Positions 22,419-31,785 of a stretch of 46,439 bases of DNA are shown in pieces (the first letter of the stretch is position 1; every line of letters starts with the position of its first letter). This stretch comes from Roseobacter sp. (lineage in GTDB: Bacteria; Pseudomonadota; Alphaproteobacteria; Rhodobacterales; Rhodobacteraceae): contig DRFG01000277.1 of the NCBI GenBank assembly GCA_011050655.1, positions 1-46,439 of the forward strand, written 5' to 3'. The position numbers were made by a program, and so were the translations under genes. Under the pieces are notes generated by a model. It did not search any database. It was not told the origin of the DNA and was given only the letters and a program-made list of their open reading frames with translations.

Positions 22419-23695
22419 ATTAAACAATCACCTAAAGGAAAATGGCGGTGAACATAGGATGGGAGCCCAACTTCCAATGCCCGTCATGGAGAATCCTGAT
22501 GATAAATGCAGTAAGAAAACCAACCTGTCCTCTGCTAGGGATAAGCTCGTGAGGAGCCGGTACAATGCACGACGGATCAAGGCTCACATATGCATAAACT
22601 ATTTATCGGAGGGGATCGTCCCCCACGGACTTCTCCAAAGCCTGAGCCTGCGACTGGTGATTTCTAAAGGTGCGCCCGTACGGGACGCGGGTTTTGACAT
22701 CAGCGCCAAGAACAGACCATTGATCGAAGCTGAAGCAATTGCTGCCGATGGATCGAAGTGTCACTTGACCGCCCCTATGGCTACAACCGCGGGCTGCGGT
22801 GTCGTTCGGGAGAACCGGCGTTGATTACAGATCACAAGACCGCGGCCCATGCCTAGCTGCTGGCCAAATATCGGGCGCTGAAAGAGCGGTATCCTACCCA
22901 TCATGATTCTTCGAAGAGAACGATACCCCATTGGATGAACCAGAGCAGGCTGTGCAGAAACTTAAGAGCCAACCGTTTGATCTTCGATAACTACGGGCAG
23001 GGGCTCTCGTCTCGCTCGGCCGTTACGGAAAACTCGCTGTCTGTCCGGGCTACGTGCTTGCGGAGGATGAAGATGACGGCCACCGGGCCTTGTGACAGCG
23101 AGAAGCCGTTAGGAGCGAACCGCAGCTGAAGGGCAGGGGGGGTGCTGATTGCGTGTCGATGCCGGTCAGGGCAGTGATATCGTTTCCCAAACGAATCGTA
23201 ATTCATTTATACCAATACCATGAGTCATAGTTCTCGCCTTCAGCTTGGGGAAACATGTCTACAACATCCGTCAGCAATAACGAACACCTTGGGCCGCTCA
23301 TTCGTTAGACTGACAGCAGTATCTCGAGGGACCTATACGGTTCTGGGCCAATATCAACGGCCATCTCATACCTCTTGCTTGCCCATAGGAAAGTTGCGAA
23401 TGTCGTCGATAACCCTCTGCGCGTCATAACGAAATTAGAAAGCCGTTTCCGTGTCGCTTGCCGTAGTTGGTCAGTAAAATATAGTTGTTGGCTAAGCAGT
23501 AATAGGGTCGTGTTCATATGTGTCGCATACGGCAGGAACGTCTTCCTGATCCGCGCCGCTAATCACCATCATACATACCGGTGTCCCATAATTGCCGCCA
23601 AATCAGCCTTACGCCCAAAAGCACGTGCACGGAATATCCTGCCCACAGGTGGACCGGGTTATCTTTACCACGAATACGCGCATTGCGATGGCTGT
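22419..23695. other. decayed region between repC and mntR
   Basis: About 1.28 kb with only broken or unsupported frames. A plus-strand frame at 22459-22824 (121 residues) has no recognisable family and a poor start. The stretch 22857-23095 holds frameshifted parB-like pieces, listed separately. From 23100 to 23695 I see nothing: codon pattern is poor and no repeats or RNA genes are visible. Confidence 0.5.
22857..23095 (+). pseudogene. broken remnant of a large ParB-like gene (tentative)
   Basis: Coding-like pieces in two frames: LLAKYRALKERYP (from 22857), then after a frameshift FFEENDTPLDEPEQAVQKLK (22907 on), a TAA at 22988, and LRAGALVSLGRYGKLAV followed by CPGYVLAEDEDD to a TGA at 23095. 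The order, a coiled region, then an AGAxVSLxxxGKLxVxxGYVxxEDE segment, resembles the middle of large ParB-like proteins of alphaproteobacterial plasmids, from recall. One frameshift and two stops show it is not functional. Confidence 0.4.
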
Positions 23696-24154
23696 CTAAG
23701 ATTGGGGCTGTGTCTCGCTCTTGGTCAGGAAAGCTTCAAAGGCCCGCAACGTCCGCTGCGACACGTGATGCTCGATCCCCTCGGCGTCGCGTTCGGCGTG
23801 CTCAGCCGGAACGCCGAGAGCGACGAGCAAATCCACCACTGTCCTGTGGCGGCTCCGCACGCTTTCCGCCAGTCTCGCACCTTCTTCAGTCAGAAAAACT
23901 CCGCGGTAGGGGCGCGACGTCGCCAACCCTTCGCGCTTTAAGCGAGCCACGGTTTTGGTTGCGGTCGGGTGGGCCACCCCCATCCGTTCTGCGATGTCAG
24001 CAACTCGTGCTTCACCATGCGCGGTGATGAGATCGCCTATCAGCTCGACGTAGTCTTCCAAAAGAGCGCGTGATTGAACCTCTCGCGCACGCGCGAATCT
24101 CCCGGCTTGCTCGGCGGGCGGGACCTGTATTGCAGATGCCTTAGGGTCGGTCAT
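23696..24154 (-). CDS. mntR: MntR, DtxR-family manganese regulator
   Basis: A 152-residue DtxR/MntR-type repressor. Winged helix: YVELIGDLITAHGEARVADIAERMGV with recognition helix AHPTATKTVARLKREGLA and wing YRGVFLTEEG. The dimer/metal part contains LGVPAEHAERDAEGIEHHVS, with Glu and His ligands typical of MntR. The ATG at 24154 has GGAGAGG upstream; a TTG sits directly before it. It is divergent from mntH, which it should repress when manganese is sufficient. Confidence 0.92.
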   Translation of the reverse strand: MTDPKASAIQVPPAEQAGRFARAREVQSRALLEDYVELIGDLITAHGEARVADIAERMGVAHPTATKTVARLKREGLATSRPYRGVFLTEEGARLAESVRSRHRTVVDLLVALGVPAEHAERDAEGIEHHVSQRTLRAFEAFLTKSETQPQS

Positions 24155-24219
24155 CAAGCCTCTCCGGATTTTGAAACGTGAATCGTTGCGGGTTAGTCAT
24201 CACAGTCACACTTTGAAGC

Positions 24220-24316
24220 CAAGGTTAATATCTCCTCCTAAAAAAACCAACCGCTCATTAACCCCCTTGATAACGGCAATTAACCCTCTTGCCATAAAAT
24301 TAGCCATGGCTATATC
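24220..24316 (+). promoter_or_regulatory. mntH promoter with repeated boxes
   Basis: A -35 TTGCCA (24289-24294) and -10 TATATC (24311-24316), spacer 16 bp, lie just before the mntH ATG at 24342. Two direct repeats ATTAACCCCCTTG (24257-24269) and ATTAACCCTCTTG (24279-24291) are exactly 22 bp apart, and an inverted shorter copy CAAGGTTAAT is at 24220-24229. These are candidate MntR or other metal-regulator sites; the downstream box overlaps the -35. Confidence 0.5.
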
Positions 24317-24341
24317 TTGCGGTGAAAGCATAGGGCCAGCG

Positions 24342-25628
24342 ATGACAAGTAGCGAACGTACCAAACAAAGCATGACCGATGTCCTCTCCGGAGAGCGTCG
24401 GAGTCTGTTCAGTCGATTCCTGTTTGTGGGCCCTGCGGTCATTGCGTCAATCGCGTATATGGACCCGGGCAACTATGCCACCAACATCCAAGCCGGGGCG
24501 GGATACGGATATCGGCTGCTTTGGGTCGTGCTGATGGCCAACCTCATCGCGATGCTCTTCCAGGCGCTGTCGGCGCGTTTGGGTATTGTGACCGGAAAGA
24601 ATTTGGCCGAACTGTCGCGCGACAAGTTCCCAAAGCCTGTGGTCTGGGGGATGTGGGCGGTCAGTGAGGTCGCGGCCATGGCCACGGATCTTGCCGAGTT
24701 CCTTGGCGGTGCCATCGGTCTTTCGCTGCTATTCGCCCTGCCTCTCATCTGGGGCATGGCGGTGACGGCGGTCGTCACCTACGGCATTTTGATTTTCGAG
24801 CGCTACGGGTTTCGCCCGATGGAGCTTATCATTGGCACGATGGTCGCCATCATCGGGCTTAGCTACCTTGTCGAGCTGCTGATTGCACCGGTAGATTGGG
24901 GCTCGGCCGCAAGGGGTCTCGTTACCCCAGTGTTGCCGGAAGGCTCCGCACTGGCCATCGCGGTCGGCATCATCGGCGCGACCGTGATGCCACACGCGAT
25001 TTTTCTGCATTCAGGGCTGACCCAGAACCGTGTCGCGATACGCCACGATGGCGACCGCCGCAGAGTGCTGCGATATTCCAACATTGAGGTCGTCGTAGCG
25101 CTCGCGGTCGCAGGCGGGGTGAACATGGCCATGGTAATCATGGCGGCGAGCGCATTCAATCAGGGCAACAGCGGCGTCGCTGAGATCGAGACCGCCTACG
25201 TCCTGCTCACGCCGCTACTTGGCACGGCGGCCGCGTCTGTCTTTCTGGTTTCGCTCATCACCTCCGGGATATCCAGCTCGGTTGTTGGCACCATGGCGGG
25301 GCAGATGATCATGCAGGGTTTCCTGCGTTTCCGCGTGCCAATTTGGGTGCGCAGGTTGCTCACGATGCTGCCCGCCTTTGGCGTGGTGGCCATGGGCTAC
25401 AACGCCACCGACGCCCTGGTAATGTCCCAGGTCGTTCTGTCGATCGCACTGCCGGTGCCAATGATCGCGCTGATCATCTTCACTTCCCGACGGGATGTCA
25501 TGGGATCATACGCAAACGGGCCGGTCGTCCGCCTGCTGTCGTTTGCCGGAGCAGCCGCCGTGCTCGGTCTGAACTTCGTGCTTCTCGCCACAACATTTGG
25601 TGTACCGATCCCGTTTCTGGAGGGTTAA
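24342..25628 (+). CDS. mntH: MntH, Nramp-family Mn(II) transporter
   Basis: From the ATG at 24342 it has 428 residues and 11 membrane helices. Nramp signatures: helix 1 YMDPGNYATN with the metal-binding Asp and Asn, and helix 6 VGIIGATVMPHAIFLHSG with the Met-Pro-His. It is a proton-coupled manganese importer. The frame is open 57 codons upstream, but those lie over the predicted promoter, so the later start is used. Beside mntR, as usual. Confidence 0.92.
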   Translation: MTSSERTKQSMTDVLSGERRSLFSRFLFVGPAVIASIAYMDPGNYATNIQAGAGYGYRLLWVVLMANLIAMLFQALSARLGIVTGKNLAELSRDKFPKPVVWGMWAVSEVAAMATDLAEFLGGAIGLSLLFALPLIWGMAVTAVVTYGILIFERYGFRPMELIIGTMVAIIGLSYLVELLIAPVDWGSAARGLVTPVLPEGSALAIAVGIIGATVMPHAIFLHSGLTQNRVAIRHDGDRRRVLRYSNIEVVVALAVAGGVNMAMVIMAASAFNQGNSGVAEIETAYVLLTPLLGTAAASVFLVSLITSGISSSVVGTMAGQMIMQGFLRFRVPIWVRRLLTMLPAFGVVAMGYNATDALVMSQVVLSIALPVPMIALIIFTSRRDVMGSYANGPVVRLLSFAGAAAVLGLNFVLLATTFGVPIPFLEG

Positions 25629-25836
25629 CAGCCAAAGCAACACGATACTCCGACCTGCCCATTCTGGCTTCGGACTGCCTGAACGAGATCTATATGCTGC
25701 GCGTGCGCCCATGGGTCGGATGCAATCCCGGCCTTGATCCGTCCTCAAGCGCTGCGGCGCAGCTTCTCAGAACTGACCATTTACGCACATATACTGTCAT
25801 CGCCACCGTGGCGGGGAATTGCTCCGCCGATTACAC

Positions 25837-27771
25837 TCAGTAAAGTCCGTCAATCTCAAGCGGCAGCTTCCTGACTTTTTCCTGCTTCAAGATGCTCCGG
25901 GGTTGAACTGCGGTTTCGGCGCTTTGGGCACGGCGGTAGCGCGTTTCGGCAGCTTTTTCCAGATCGGCACGGGTCAGCATGATCGTTGGGCGCAAAAAGA
26001 CAAACAGCGTACGTTTGTTGCGGCTGTCGCTGCGGCTTTTGAAAAGATGACCAACAACTGGAACGTCCCCCAGTAACGGTACTTTTTGATTACTTTGCAG
26101 CCGGTCATCGGTGATAAGGCCGCCAAGAACCACGGTACCGCCGTTTTCGGCCAGAACCGTGGTATTGATGACGCGCCGGTTGGTCACAAGGTCGGCTGCT
26201 CCCGTAACGGCCTGATTGGTAAGAGATGACACTTCCTGTTCGATCTCAAGCTGCACGACTCCACCAGCAGTTATGCGTGGCTTAACAACCATGGTGATAC
26301 CGACGTCTTCGCGTTTGATCACTTCGGTTACGTTCCCACCATCTGTTGTTACACGCCCCGTCCGGAAGGGTACATTTTGGCCAACGACGATCGTGGCGGA
26401 TTGGTTATCCATGGTCGTCACAGAAGGGGTCGAGAGTAGATTAGCGCTTGTTGACGTGTTTAGGGCCTGAATTAGTGCGCCGAAATTATCTGATGCCAGC
26501 CCGACGGAGAGGCCCGTTGAAAGTGCAGCAGCATTGCTTTGGCCCAACGCGACCAGAATGTTCTGGAGAGCGCCACCCCCATTGCCAAAAGACGTAGCGG
26601 CAATGCCCCCGGTTTGTGAATTTTCGCCGATGCCAAGCTGCACACCCAACCGTTCAGCGATGTCGCCAGATACTTCCACTATTGCTGCTTCGATCATCAC
26701 CTGGGGTCGCCGTACATCCAGTGCCTTGATCAACTGCGACACTTCGGAAAGCTGTCGTTGCGTGCCGCGCACAATTACCGAATTCGTCTCGATCGAGGCC
26801 TGTACAGACACAGGTGAGATTGGGGCGGCTTCGGGCCCAACTGCAAAAATTTTCGTATCTGGGTTGGCCGGGTCTTCGCCCACGCTGGCGGCAACCGGAT
26901 TTGTTAAATCTGTTGAACCTGTCAGGGTGTTTCGAACCAGATCGGCGACAATGGACGCTTCACCAAATTGGAGCCGATAGATTGAGGTGCTTACAGTCTC
27001 GCTTTGTGCGACCCGCGGTGATGTATCCATGGCTCGCGCCAAGCTTCTGATTTGCGATATGTCACGCTGGGTGCCGCGCACCAGCAGCACATTCGAACTG
27101 GCATCAACCGACAGTCTGGCCCCTGTACCAGCCGCCCCAAGCACTTCGGAAATTGCGGTCGCTACAGTGCCGGCTTCGGCGTAGGTGAAACGTATAACCT
27201 CTGCGTCCATTTCAGCCTCACCATCAAAAGTGGTAGCAATGGCCACGATGCGATCTACGTTCGCCAGCGTGTCGGTGATAACGATGGCGTTCGGGTCTTC
27301 AATCGCTTCGATGTAACCAGCCTCGTCGATCAACGGCCGCAAAACCCGCACAGCTTCGGCGGATGGCAAACGATTCAACCGCAACAAGCGGGTCACAACG
27401 TCCTGACTACCGGGGATGTCGAGCTTTTTAGGGCTGCCTTTGGTCCGTGCGTCAAGTTCGGGAACGATCTGCCAGACTGAACCTGTTTCAACGGCTGCAA
27501 ACCCACGAACCCGCAGAATTGACTGGAACAGGGCCCAGACCCCTTCGCTATCAAGCGGCTGTTTTGAAACAACGGTCACTTCGCCGGTCAAGTTCGGATC
27601 TAGAACAAGGGTGCGTCCGGTGATGTCTGATACCTGTTCAGCCAGCAGGCTGATTTCAGCCCCGCGCAGATTGATCACAAACGTCTCTTGCGCCAGTGCC
27701 ATTTGGGGGCGCCCCAAGCCGATTGCACCGATGACGAGAAGCACAAGCAGGGAAGGTAGACGGTTACTCAT
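25837..27771 (-). CDS. gspD: GspD, type II secretion secretin
   Basis: A 644-residue outer-membrane secretin: signal peptide 1-27 (ending MALA), N0 (FVINLRGAEISLLAEQVSDI), N1-N3 repeats (for example VIVRGTQRQLSEVSQLIKALD), and the secretin core with VVGQNVPFRTG, VKPRITAGGVVQLEIEQEVS and VPLLGDVPVVGHLFKS. It forms the outer-membrane channel. A stretch GGIAATSFGNGGGALQNI in the core matches the gate region. Last gene of the leftward G-H-I-C-D operon, with a 4-base ATGA overlap to gspC. No pilotin gene gspS is near. Confidence 0.95.
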   Translation of the reverse strand: MSNRLPSLLVLLVIGAIGLGRPQMALAQETFVINLRGAEISLLAEQVSDITGRTLVLDPNLTGEVTVVSKQPLDSEGVWALFQSILRVRGFAAVETGSVWQIVPELDARTKGSPKKLDIPGSQDVVTRLLRLNRLPSAEAVRVLRPLIDEAGYIEAIEDPNAIVITDTLANVDRIVAIATTFDGEAEMDAEVIRFTYAEAGTVATAISEVLGAAGTGARLSVDASSNVLLVRGTQRDISQIRSLARAMDTSPRVAQSETVSTSIYRLQFGEASIVADLVRNTLTGSTDLTNPVAASVGEDPANPDTKIFAVGPEAAPISPVSVQASIETNSVIVRGTQRQLSEVSQLIKALDVRRPQVMIEAAIVEVSGDIAERLGVQLGIGENSQTGGIAATSFGNGGGALQNILVALGQSNAAALSTGLSVGLASDNFGALIQALNTSTSANLLSTPSVTTMDNQSATIVVGQNVPFRTGRVTTDGGNVTEVIKREDVGITMVVKPRITAGGVVQLEIEQEVSSLTNQAVTGAADLVTNRRVINTTVLAENGGTVVLGGLITDDRLQSNQKVPLLGDVPVVGHLFKSRSDSRNKRTLFVFLRPTIMLTRADLEKAAETRYRRAQSAETAVQPRSILKQEKVRKLPLEIDGLY

Positions 27772-28646
27772 CGTAAAGGGAAAGACAAGACGAACGTCTT
27801 ATCATCTCTAACAACTTCCAGTCGGGCCACACCCGAGGCTGCGACTTCGTCAAAAAATTTGCGATCTTTTTCTATGTTTCCCACTGTCTGCCCATTTACT
27901 CTTGCAACACGGTCGCCTGCCTTGAGGCCGGCAAGTTTTACGCCTGGATCGTGAGTTTCGTCAACGATATAGCCTTTCTCGGTCGCCAGCAGACCAATTT
28001 CACCTAAAACCTGATTGGGATTGCGAATGATGCGTTCGCGCCACATGCTGATGTAGTCTTCTGTGGTCTGTGGCGGCGGTGGATCTTTAATTTCAATGGA
28101 ACCAGAGCCGACTGAAAGCGCTGCCTGCAAGCGATCTAGGTTGCTAAGGGCCGTAGGCTCCGCTGGAGTCTGAGCGACGGAAAGGTCAGCCATATCTGCA
28201 TTCGGAAAACCCAAAATTTGTCGCGTCCCGTTAACGTCCAAAACGACATGCCGGTCATCTATTTCTATCAGTACTGCCTTGCCAGCGATGCTGTCGCCAG
28301 TTCTATATCGCAATGTATTGCCGTCTGTCGATATCAGTGCAAAAGAAAGCGACGGGTCAGTTTGCAGCAAGATACCGCGCAACGCCAGGTCAAGCGTTGT
28401 CACCTCTGGGGTCTGAGGCGTTTGCTGTTTTTGTTCGGCGCTGCCAAAAGGAGCCAAAGCGACTGCTGATACCAGATCAACCGACGCAGGGGCGACAGAC
28501 GTCGATTTGACAGCAAAAGTAACTTCAGCGGTTTTGTCGGACGTTTGACCCATGACGTGCCAGAACACCGGCCCCGCCGCAATACCAAGCGATGCGGTGA
28601 CGCATAGCGCAAAAACGGGCGTCAAATAGCGGACCGGAGATTTCAT
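27768..28646 (-). CDS. gspC: GspC, type II secretion inner-membrane protein
   Basis: A 292-residue bitopic protein: N-terminal transmembrane helix (about 9-30), linker, HR domain (LDLALRGILLQTDPSLSFAL, GDSIAGKAVLIEIDDRHVVL) and a C-terminal PDZ domain (GVKLAGLKAGDRVARVNGQ). GspC bridges the inner-membrane platform and the secretin and takes part in substrate recognition. ATGA overlaps on both sides. The presence of a PDZ domain in place of a coiled coil matches the Klebsiella/Erwinia type. Confidence 0.92.
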   Translation of the reverse strand: MKSPVRYLTPVFALCVTASLGIAAGPVFWHVMGQTSDKTAEVTFAVKSTSVAPASVDLVSAVALAPFGSAEQKQQTPQTPEVTTLDLALRGILLQTDPSLSFALISTDGNTLRYRTGDSIAGKAVLIEIDDRHVVLDVNGTRQILGFPNADMADLSVAQTPAEPTALSNLDRLQAALSVGSGSIEIKDPPPPQTTEDYISMWRERIIRNPNQVLGEIGLLATEKGYIVDETHDPGVKLAGLKAGDRVARVNGQTVGNIEKDRKFFDEVAASGVARLEVVRDDKTFVLSFPLR

Positions 28647-29026
28647 TGTGGAACCTGCAAACCGTTGACAGCTTTGTCGATGAACCCTGTCAGCTTGAAT
28701 AGATCACGAGTATTGGATGACAAAGCCACCGCTATATCAACCCTTTGCAGATCGGGGTCTTCTGTTTCCGTGCGTGAGACAACGACGCCCCATCGTTGCC
28801 CCAGCATATCTACGACATCCGGCTGTTGCATATCGATACGCAACGCGACCAACCGATTGTCAGCTACCCATCTTGCCACAGTGCGGTTTTCAATATCCGA
28901 TATCCGACTGACATGAGTTTGGGTCGCGGTCAAAAGAGATACTGCTCCGACGGCAAGCACCGCCAACGCGACCAAGACCTCGAGTAGGGTAAATCCAGCG
29001 TCGTTACTGTTCGCTGCGGAGGTCAT
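28643..29026 (-). CDS. gspI: GspI, minor pseudopilin
   Basis: A 127-residue pseudopilin with leader MTSAANSNDAG cut before FTLLEVLVALAVLAVGAVSL; the required Glu5 is present. The C-terminal part is short, as in GspI, with RWVADNRLVALR typical of the family. It forms the pseudopilus tip with H, J and K. Coupled by ATGA overlap to gspH upstream and gspC downstream. Confidence 0.92.
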   Translation of the reverse strand: MTSAANSNDAGFTLLEVLVALAVLAVGAVSLLTATQTHVSRISDIENRTVARWVADNRLVALRIDMQQPDVVDMLGQRWGVVVSRTETEDPDLQRVDIAVALSSNTRDLFKLTGFIDKAVNGLQVPQ

Positions 29027-29562
29027 GGTTGGGGTCTATCCGGTTTTTGTTGTGCCCGGGCTGACACGCCATCGAAAACCACCTCCCAGGTGTCTTTCGA
29101 TCCGGCGATGGCAATCTGCAACGGGACAGGGCTGTTGGTGGCAGGGTTCGTCACCGACGGCAGCATATCTGACCGAATTAGATACTGGCCGCGCGGTTGC
29201 CCGAACACGGATAGCGCCGCAGCCCCGCCCAACAGATGTGGCGCAGCGAGGATGCCGTCGGGATGCGCTGCCCAAGCACCATCTTGCAAACTGACAAAGG
29301 AATAGCCTTTAGCGTCCCATGCAAACCCTGCCGGCGTTCCGTTCAGCGCGGCACTATCGGCAGCACGCTCCAGCCTGACGGATAACAGCGTTGCTTCCCG
29401 CTCGATAATGTCTGCATTGCGCGCACCGCCAGAAACGCTAAGCCCCAAGACAGAGGCCATAACGCCGATAATGGCCAGCACGACCAATATTTCAACAAGG
29501 GTCATCCCGGCGTCTTTGCGGCGCTTAGCCGACCCTCGTTTTACAGTGCCTATGTCGTTCAT
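29023..29562 (-). CDS. gspH: GspH, minor pseudopilin
   Basis: From the ATG at 29562 it has 179 residues: a basic leader (VKRGSAKRRKDAG), cleavage before MTLVEILVVLAIIGVMASV with Glu5, and a beta-rich head. The ATG overlaps the gspG stop by ATGA, which sets the start over a longer frame to 29697. Part of the pseudopilus tip complex. Overlaps gspI by four bases. Confidence 0.92.
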   Translation of the reverse strand: MNDIGTVKRGSAKRRKDAGMTLVEILVVLAIIGVMASVLGLSVSGGARNADIIEREATLLSVRLERAADSAALNGTPAGFAWDAKGYSFVSLQDGAWAAHPDGILAAPHLLGGAAALSVFGQPRGQYLIRSDMLPSVTNPATNSPVPLQIAIAGSKDTWEVVFDGVSARAQQKPDRPQP

Positions 29563-30047
29563 CCGTCTATCGGTGCGCTTGTGTTCGCAATATCGGCATC
29601 TACTCCGTCGCCGCCGATTGCCCCGTCGGCACCAAGCGATATCAGATCGAAATTCGATGTGGTGCCCGGGGACCGATAAAGATATGCGTTGCCCCACGGG
29701 TCAGTCGGATCTTCTGGCAAATAACCCCCCTGCACCCAATTGGAGGGTTCGGGCGGGGATGTTGGTCTTCGCACCAGTGCGCCAAGACCTTGCGATGTTG
29801 TGGGATAGGTCCGGTTGTCCAGACGGTAAAGCTCAAGCGCGCTTGAAATGGCCCGGATGTCGGTTTTCGCGACGGCAACACGCGCCTCGTTGGGGCGGCC
29901 AATAACATTGGGAACAATCATCGCGGCGACCAACGCAATAATAACCAACACCACCATCATTTCGATTAGTGTGACGCCAGATTCCGGGTGGCGCTTTGAA
30001 TGGCCCACAACCCGCTTTCTTAATACCGCAAGGTAAAGTTTCCTCAT
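29559..30047 (-). CDS. gspG: GspG, major pseudopilin
   Basis: From the ATG at 30047 it has 162 residues; an ATG at 30080 (173 residues) is also possible. Leader ending HPESG, then VTLIEMMVVLVIIALVAAMI with Glu5. The head has the full GspG signature: LDNRTYPTTSQGLGALV, YLPEDPTDPWGNAYLY and the calcium-binding loop SLGADGAIGGDGVDADI. It is the main pseudopilus subunit. First gene of the leftward operon; its promoter shares a short region with gspL. Confidence 0.94.
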   Translation of the reverse strand: MRKLYLAVLRKRVVGHSKRHPESGVTLIEMMVVLVIIALVAAMIVPNVIGRPNEARVAVAKTDIRAISSALELYRLDNRTYPTTSQGLGALVRRPTSPPEPSNWVQGGYLPEDPTDPWGNAYLYRSPGTTSNFDLISLGADGAIGGDGVDADIANTSAPIDG

Positions 30048-30124
30048 CGATATTGCACCCTTGCCGAAACTCTCTATCATTTTAAAACGTACCTATTTTA
30101 TTGGGTCACAATGAAGGAATTCTA

Positions 30125-31330
30125 TTGAAAAATCGACCCTCGCACAATGATGAAACCTTGCAAAAGGTGCACATAAACGAGCAGCAAACCGCTGAAATCG
30201 ACCCAGATCGGGTGGGTTCAAAAGACGTGTTTCAAAGCTCTCGATTTTCACCGGACCATCGATCAGATTTCGCGATTTCATTGTGCGATGCACTGGCCGA
30301 ATCCTTACAGGTCTCGCCGTTGATTTTACCCGGAGAGCAAGTCTCCCTGATGGCCACTGTTTTGCCGTTGCGCGGTATACGCGCCAAGCGTGCTGCGTTG
30401 CCGTTCGCGCTTGAGGATCGGATAAGCGCACCGCTTGAGGATATTCACATCGCGTTTTGCCGGGCACTGGATAAACCTGATCAGGTGCTCGCTGCGGTCG
30501 TGGATCGAAACGTCATGCAGGCCGCAGTGAATGCCGGCGATAGTCCTGTCCTACCTGAGATATTCGCGCTACCCACACCCGTCAGTGTCGATCAAACCCT
30601 CGTTTGGGCAATATGGCTCAGTGGGAGCCGCGCATTGGTGCGCGTATCGGACGGCACGGGGTTTGTCGTAGACGCGGCCATGTTGCCCCTTATTTGGCAA
30701 CAGGCAGTCAAACCGCAGATCAAAAGTTATGGCGATGCTTTGCCTGATATCATCGTTGCAAGTTCTTACGATCCGACCCCCCCTAAACCTGACGCCAAAG
30801 ACCTAAGCGTTGATCTGCGGCAAGGCGCGTTTGCCCACAAGGCCGCGGATTGGTCACGGTACTTAAAGCGCGCAGCGATAATCGTCGGCGTCGGGCTGAT
30901 CGGGCATCTTGGTATAATGATTGCAGATACAGTTGCGTTGACCCGGATTGCGGATCGTGAACACGCAGCGGCGCAGGCCGCAATTGATACATTGCTTCCT
31001 GGCCTGATTGTCACCCCGGATGTGCAACCTATCTTGCGCCGATTTTCCCCCGTCGCGTCCCCGCCGAAAGGCAGTGCATTCCTGCCGATACTTGGAGATA
31101 TGTCTGCGGCCTTGCTCGAGGCCGATAGCCAGATAACTTTTCGCCGTCTAACTTTTGCCGACAACCCCGCGCGGCTCACGATCTTGGTTGAAGTGCCGGG
31201 GCTGGACGATCTCCAACAGGCTGAACGTTTGCTACGCGCGGGCGGGTTTGGTGTGACCAGCGGAGCTGCTACGGCCTCAGCCGGGGGGGCGGAAGCTGAA
31301 TTTGTTGTGACGAAGGGGGGACCAGAATGA
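30125..31330 (+). CDS. gspL: GspL, type II secretion cytoplasmic-membrane linker
   Basis: From a TTG at 30125 it has 401 residues; AAGGA lies 8 bases upstream, while the TTG at 30101 has none. A cytoplasmic actin-like part (MATVLPLRGIRAKRAALPFA, EDRISAPLED) binds GspE, followed by one transmembrane helix (AAIIVGVGLIGHLGIMIA) and a periplasmic ferredoxin-like domain. It connects the ATPase to the platform. It overlaps gspM by ATGA. The rare start may tune expression. Confidence 0.88.
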   Translation: MKNRPSHNDETLQKVHINEQQTAEIDPDRVGSKDVFQSSRFSPDHRSDFAISLCDALAESLQVSPLILPGEQVSLMATVLPLRGIRAKRAALPFALEDRISAPLEDIHIAFCRALDKPDQVLAAVVDRNVMQAAVNAGDSPVLPEIFALPTPVSVDQTLVWAIWLSGSRALVRVSDGTGFVVDAAMLPLIWQQAVKPQIKSYGDALPDIIVASSYDPTPPKPDAKDLSVDLRQGAFAHKAADWSRYLKRAAIIVGVGLIGHLGIMIADTVALTRIADREHAAAQAAIDTLLPGLIVTPDVQPILRRFSPVASPPKGSAFLPILGDMSAALLEADSQITFRRLTFADNPARLTILVEVPGLDDLQQAERLLRAGGFGVTSGAATASAGGAEAEFVVTKGGPE

Positions 31331-31785
31331 ACGCGTTTCACGGTTTGTCGCGCCGAGAAAAAATGTTGGTGCTTGCCGCACTGCCGCTGGTGGTCCTGTT
31401 CGCGGGATATCGTTTTGTCTGGATGCCGCTGAATGAAGCACGAATGGCGGCACGCGCTGAAATTAGGGGATATCAGACCCTAATTGAAGCGGCGGAAAAT
31501 CAGGGAAACCAGCCCGCTGAAGTAGAATCCGTCGCGGTTGTCACCACGCCACTGGCCACCCGCATTACAGAAAGTGCTGAACTTGCCGGGGTGCTTGTGC
31601 GGCGACTTGAGCCAGAAGGCGCGGTTGTACGTGTCTCGCTGGATGATGCACCCTATGATGCAGTTATCAATTGGGTCGCCGCGATGGAAACCGACGCGGC
31701 TATCGCCCTTGTCGCGATTGAGTTGGACCGCAGAACCGCACCCGGCATCGTGGCCGCACGCCTAACCTTGGAGAATGCGAAATGA
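31327..31785 (+). CDS. gspM: GspM, type II secretion inner-membrane protein
   Basis: A 152-residue protein: LSRREKMLVLAALPLVVLF as a short N-terminus plus transmembrane helix (about 13-30), then a periplasmic ferredoxin-like domain ending LVAIELDRRTAPGIVAARLT, the usual GspM pattern. It pairs with GspL. ATGA overlaps with gspL and gspE show tight coupling. Confidence 0.88.
   Translation: MNAFHGLSRREKMLVLAALPLVVLFAGYRFVWMPLNEARMAARAEIRGYQTLIEAAENQGNQPAEVESVAVVTTPLATRITESAELAGVLVRRLEPEGAVVRVSLDDAPYDAVINWVAAMETDAAIALVAIELDRRTAPGIVAARLTLENAK

Noticed and set aside
22459-22824. 121-residue plus-strand frame after repC
   Set aside because: No recognisable family, weak start and composition unlike its neighbours; kept only in the region note.
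23375-24027. Long plus-strand frames overlapping mntR
   Set aside because: They are antisense to the clear MntR coding sequence and show no domain pattern.
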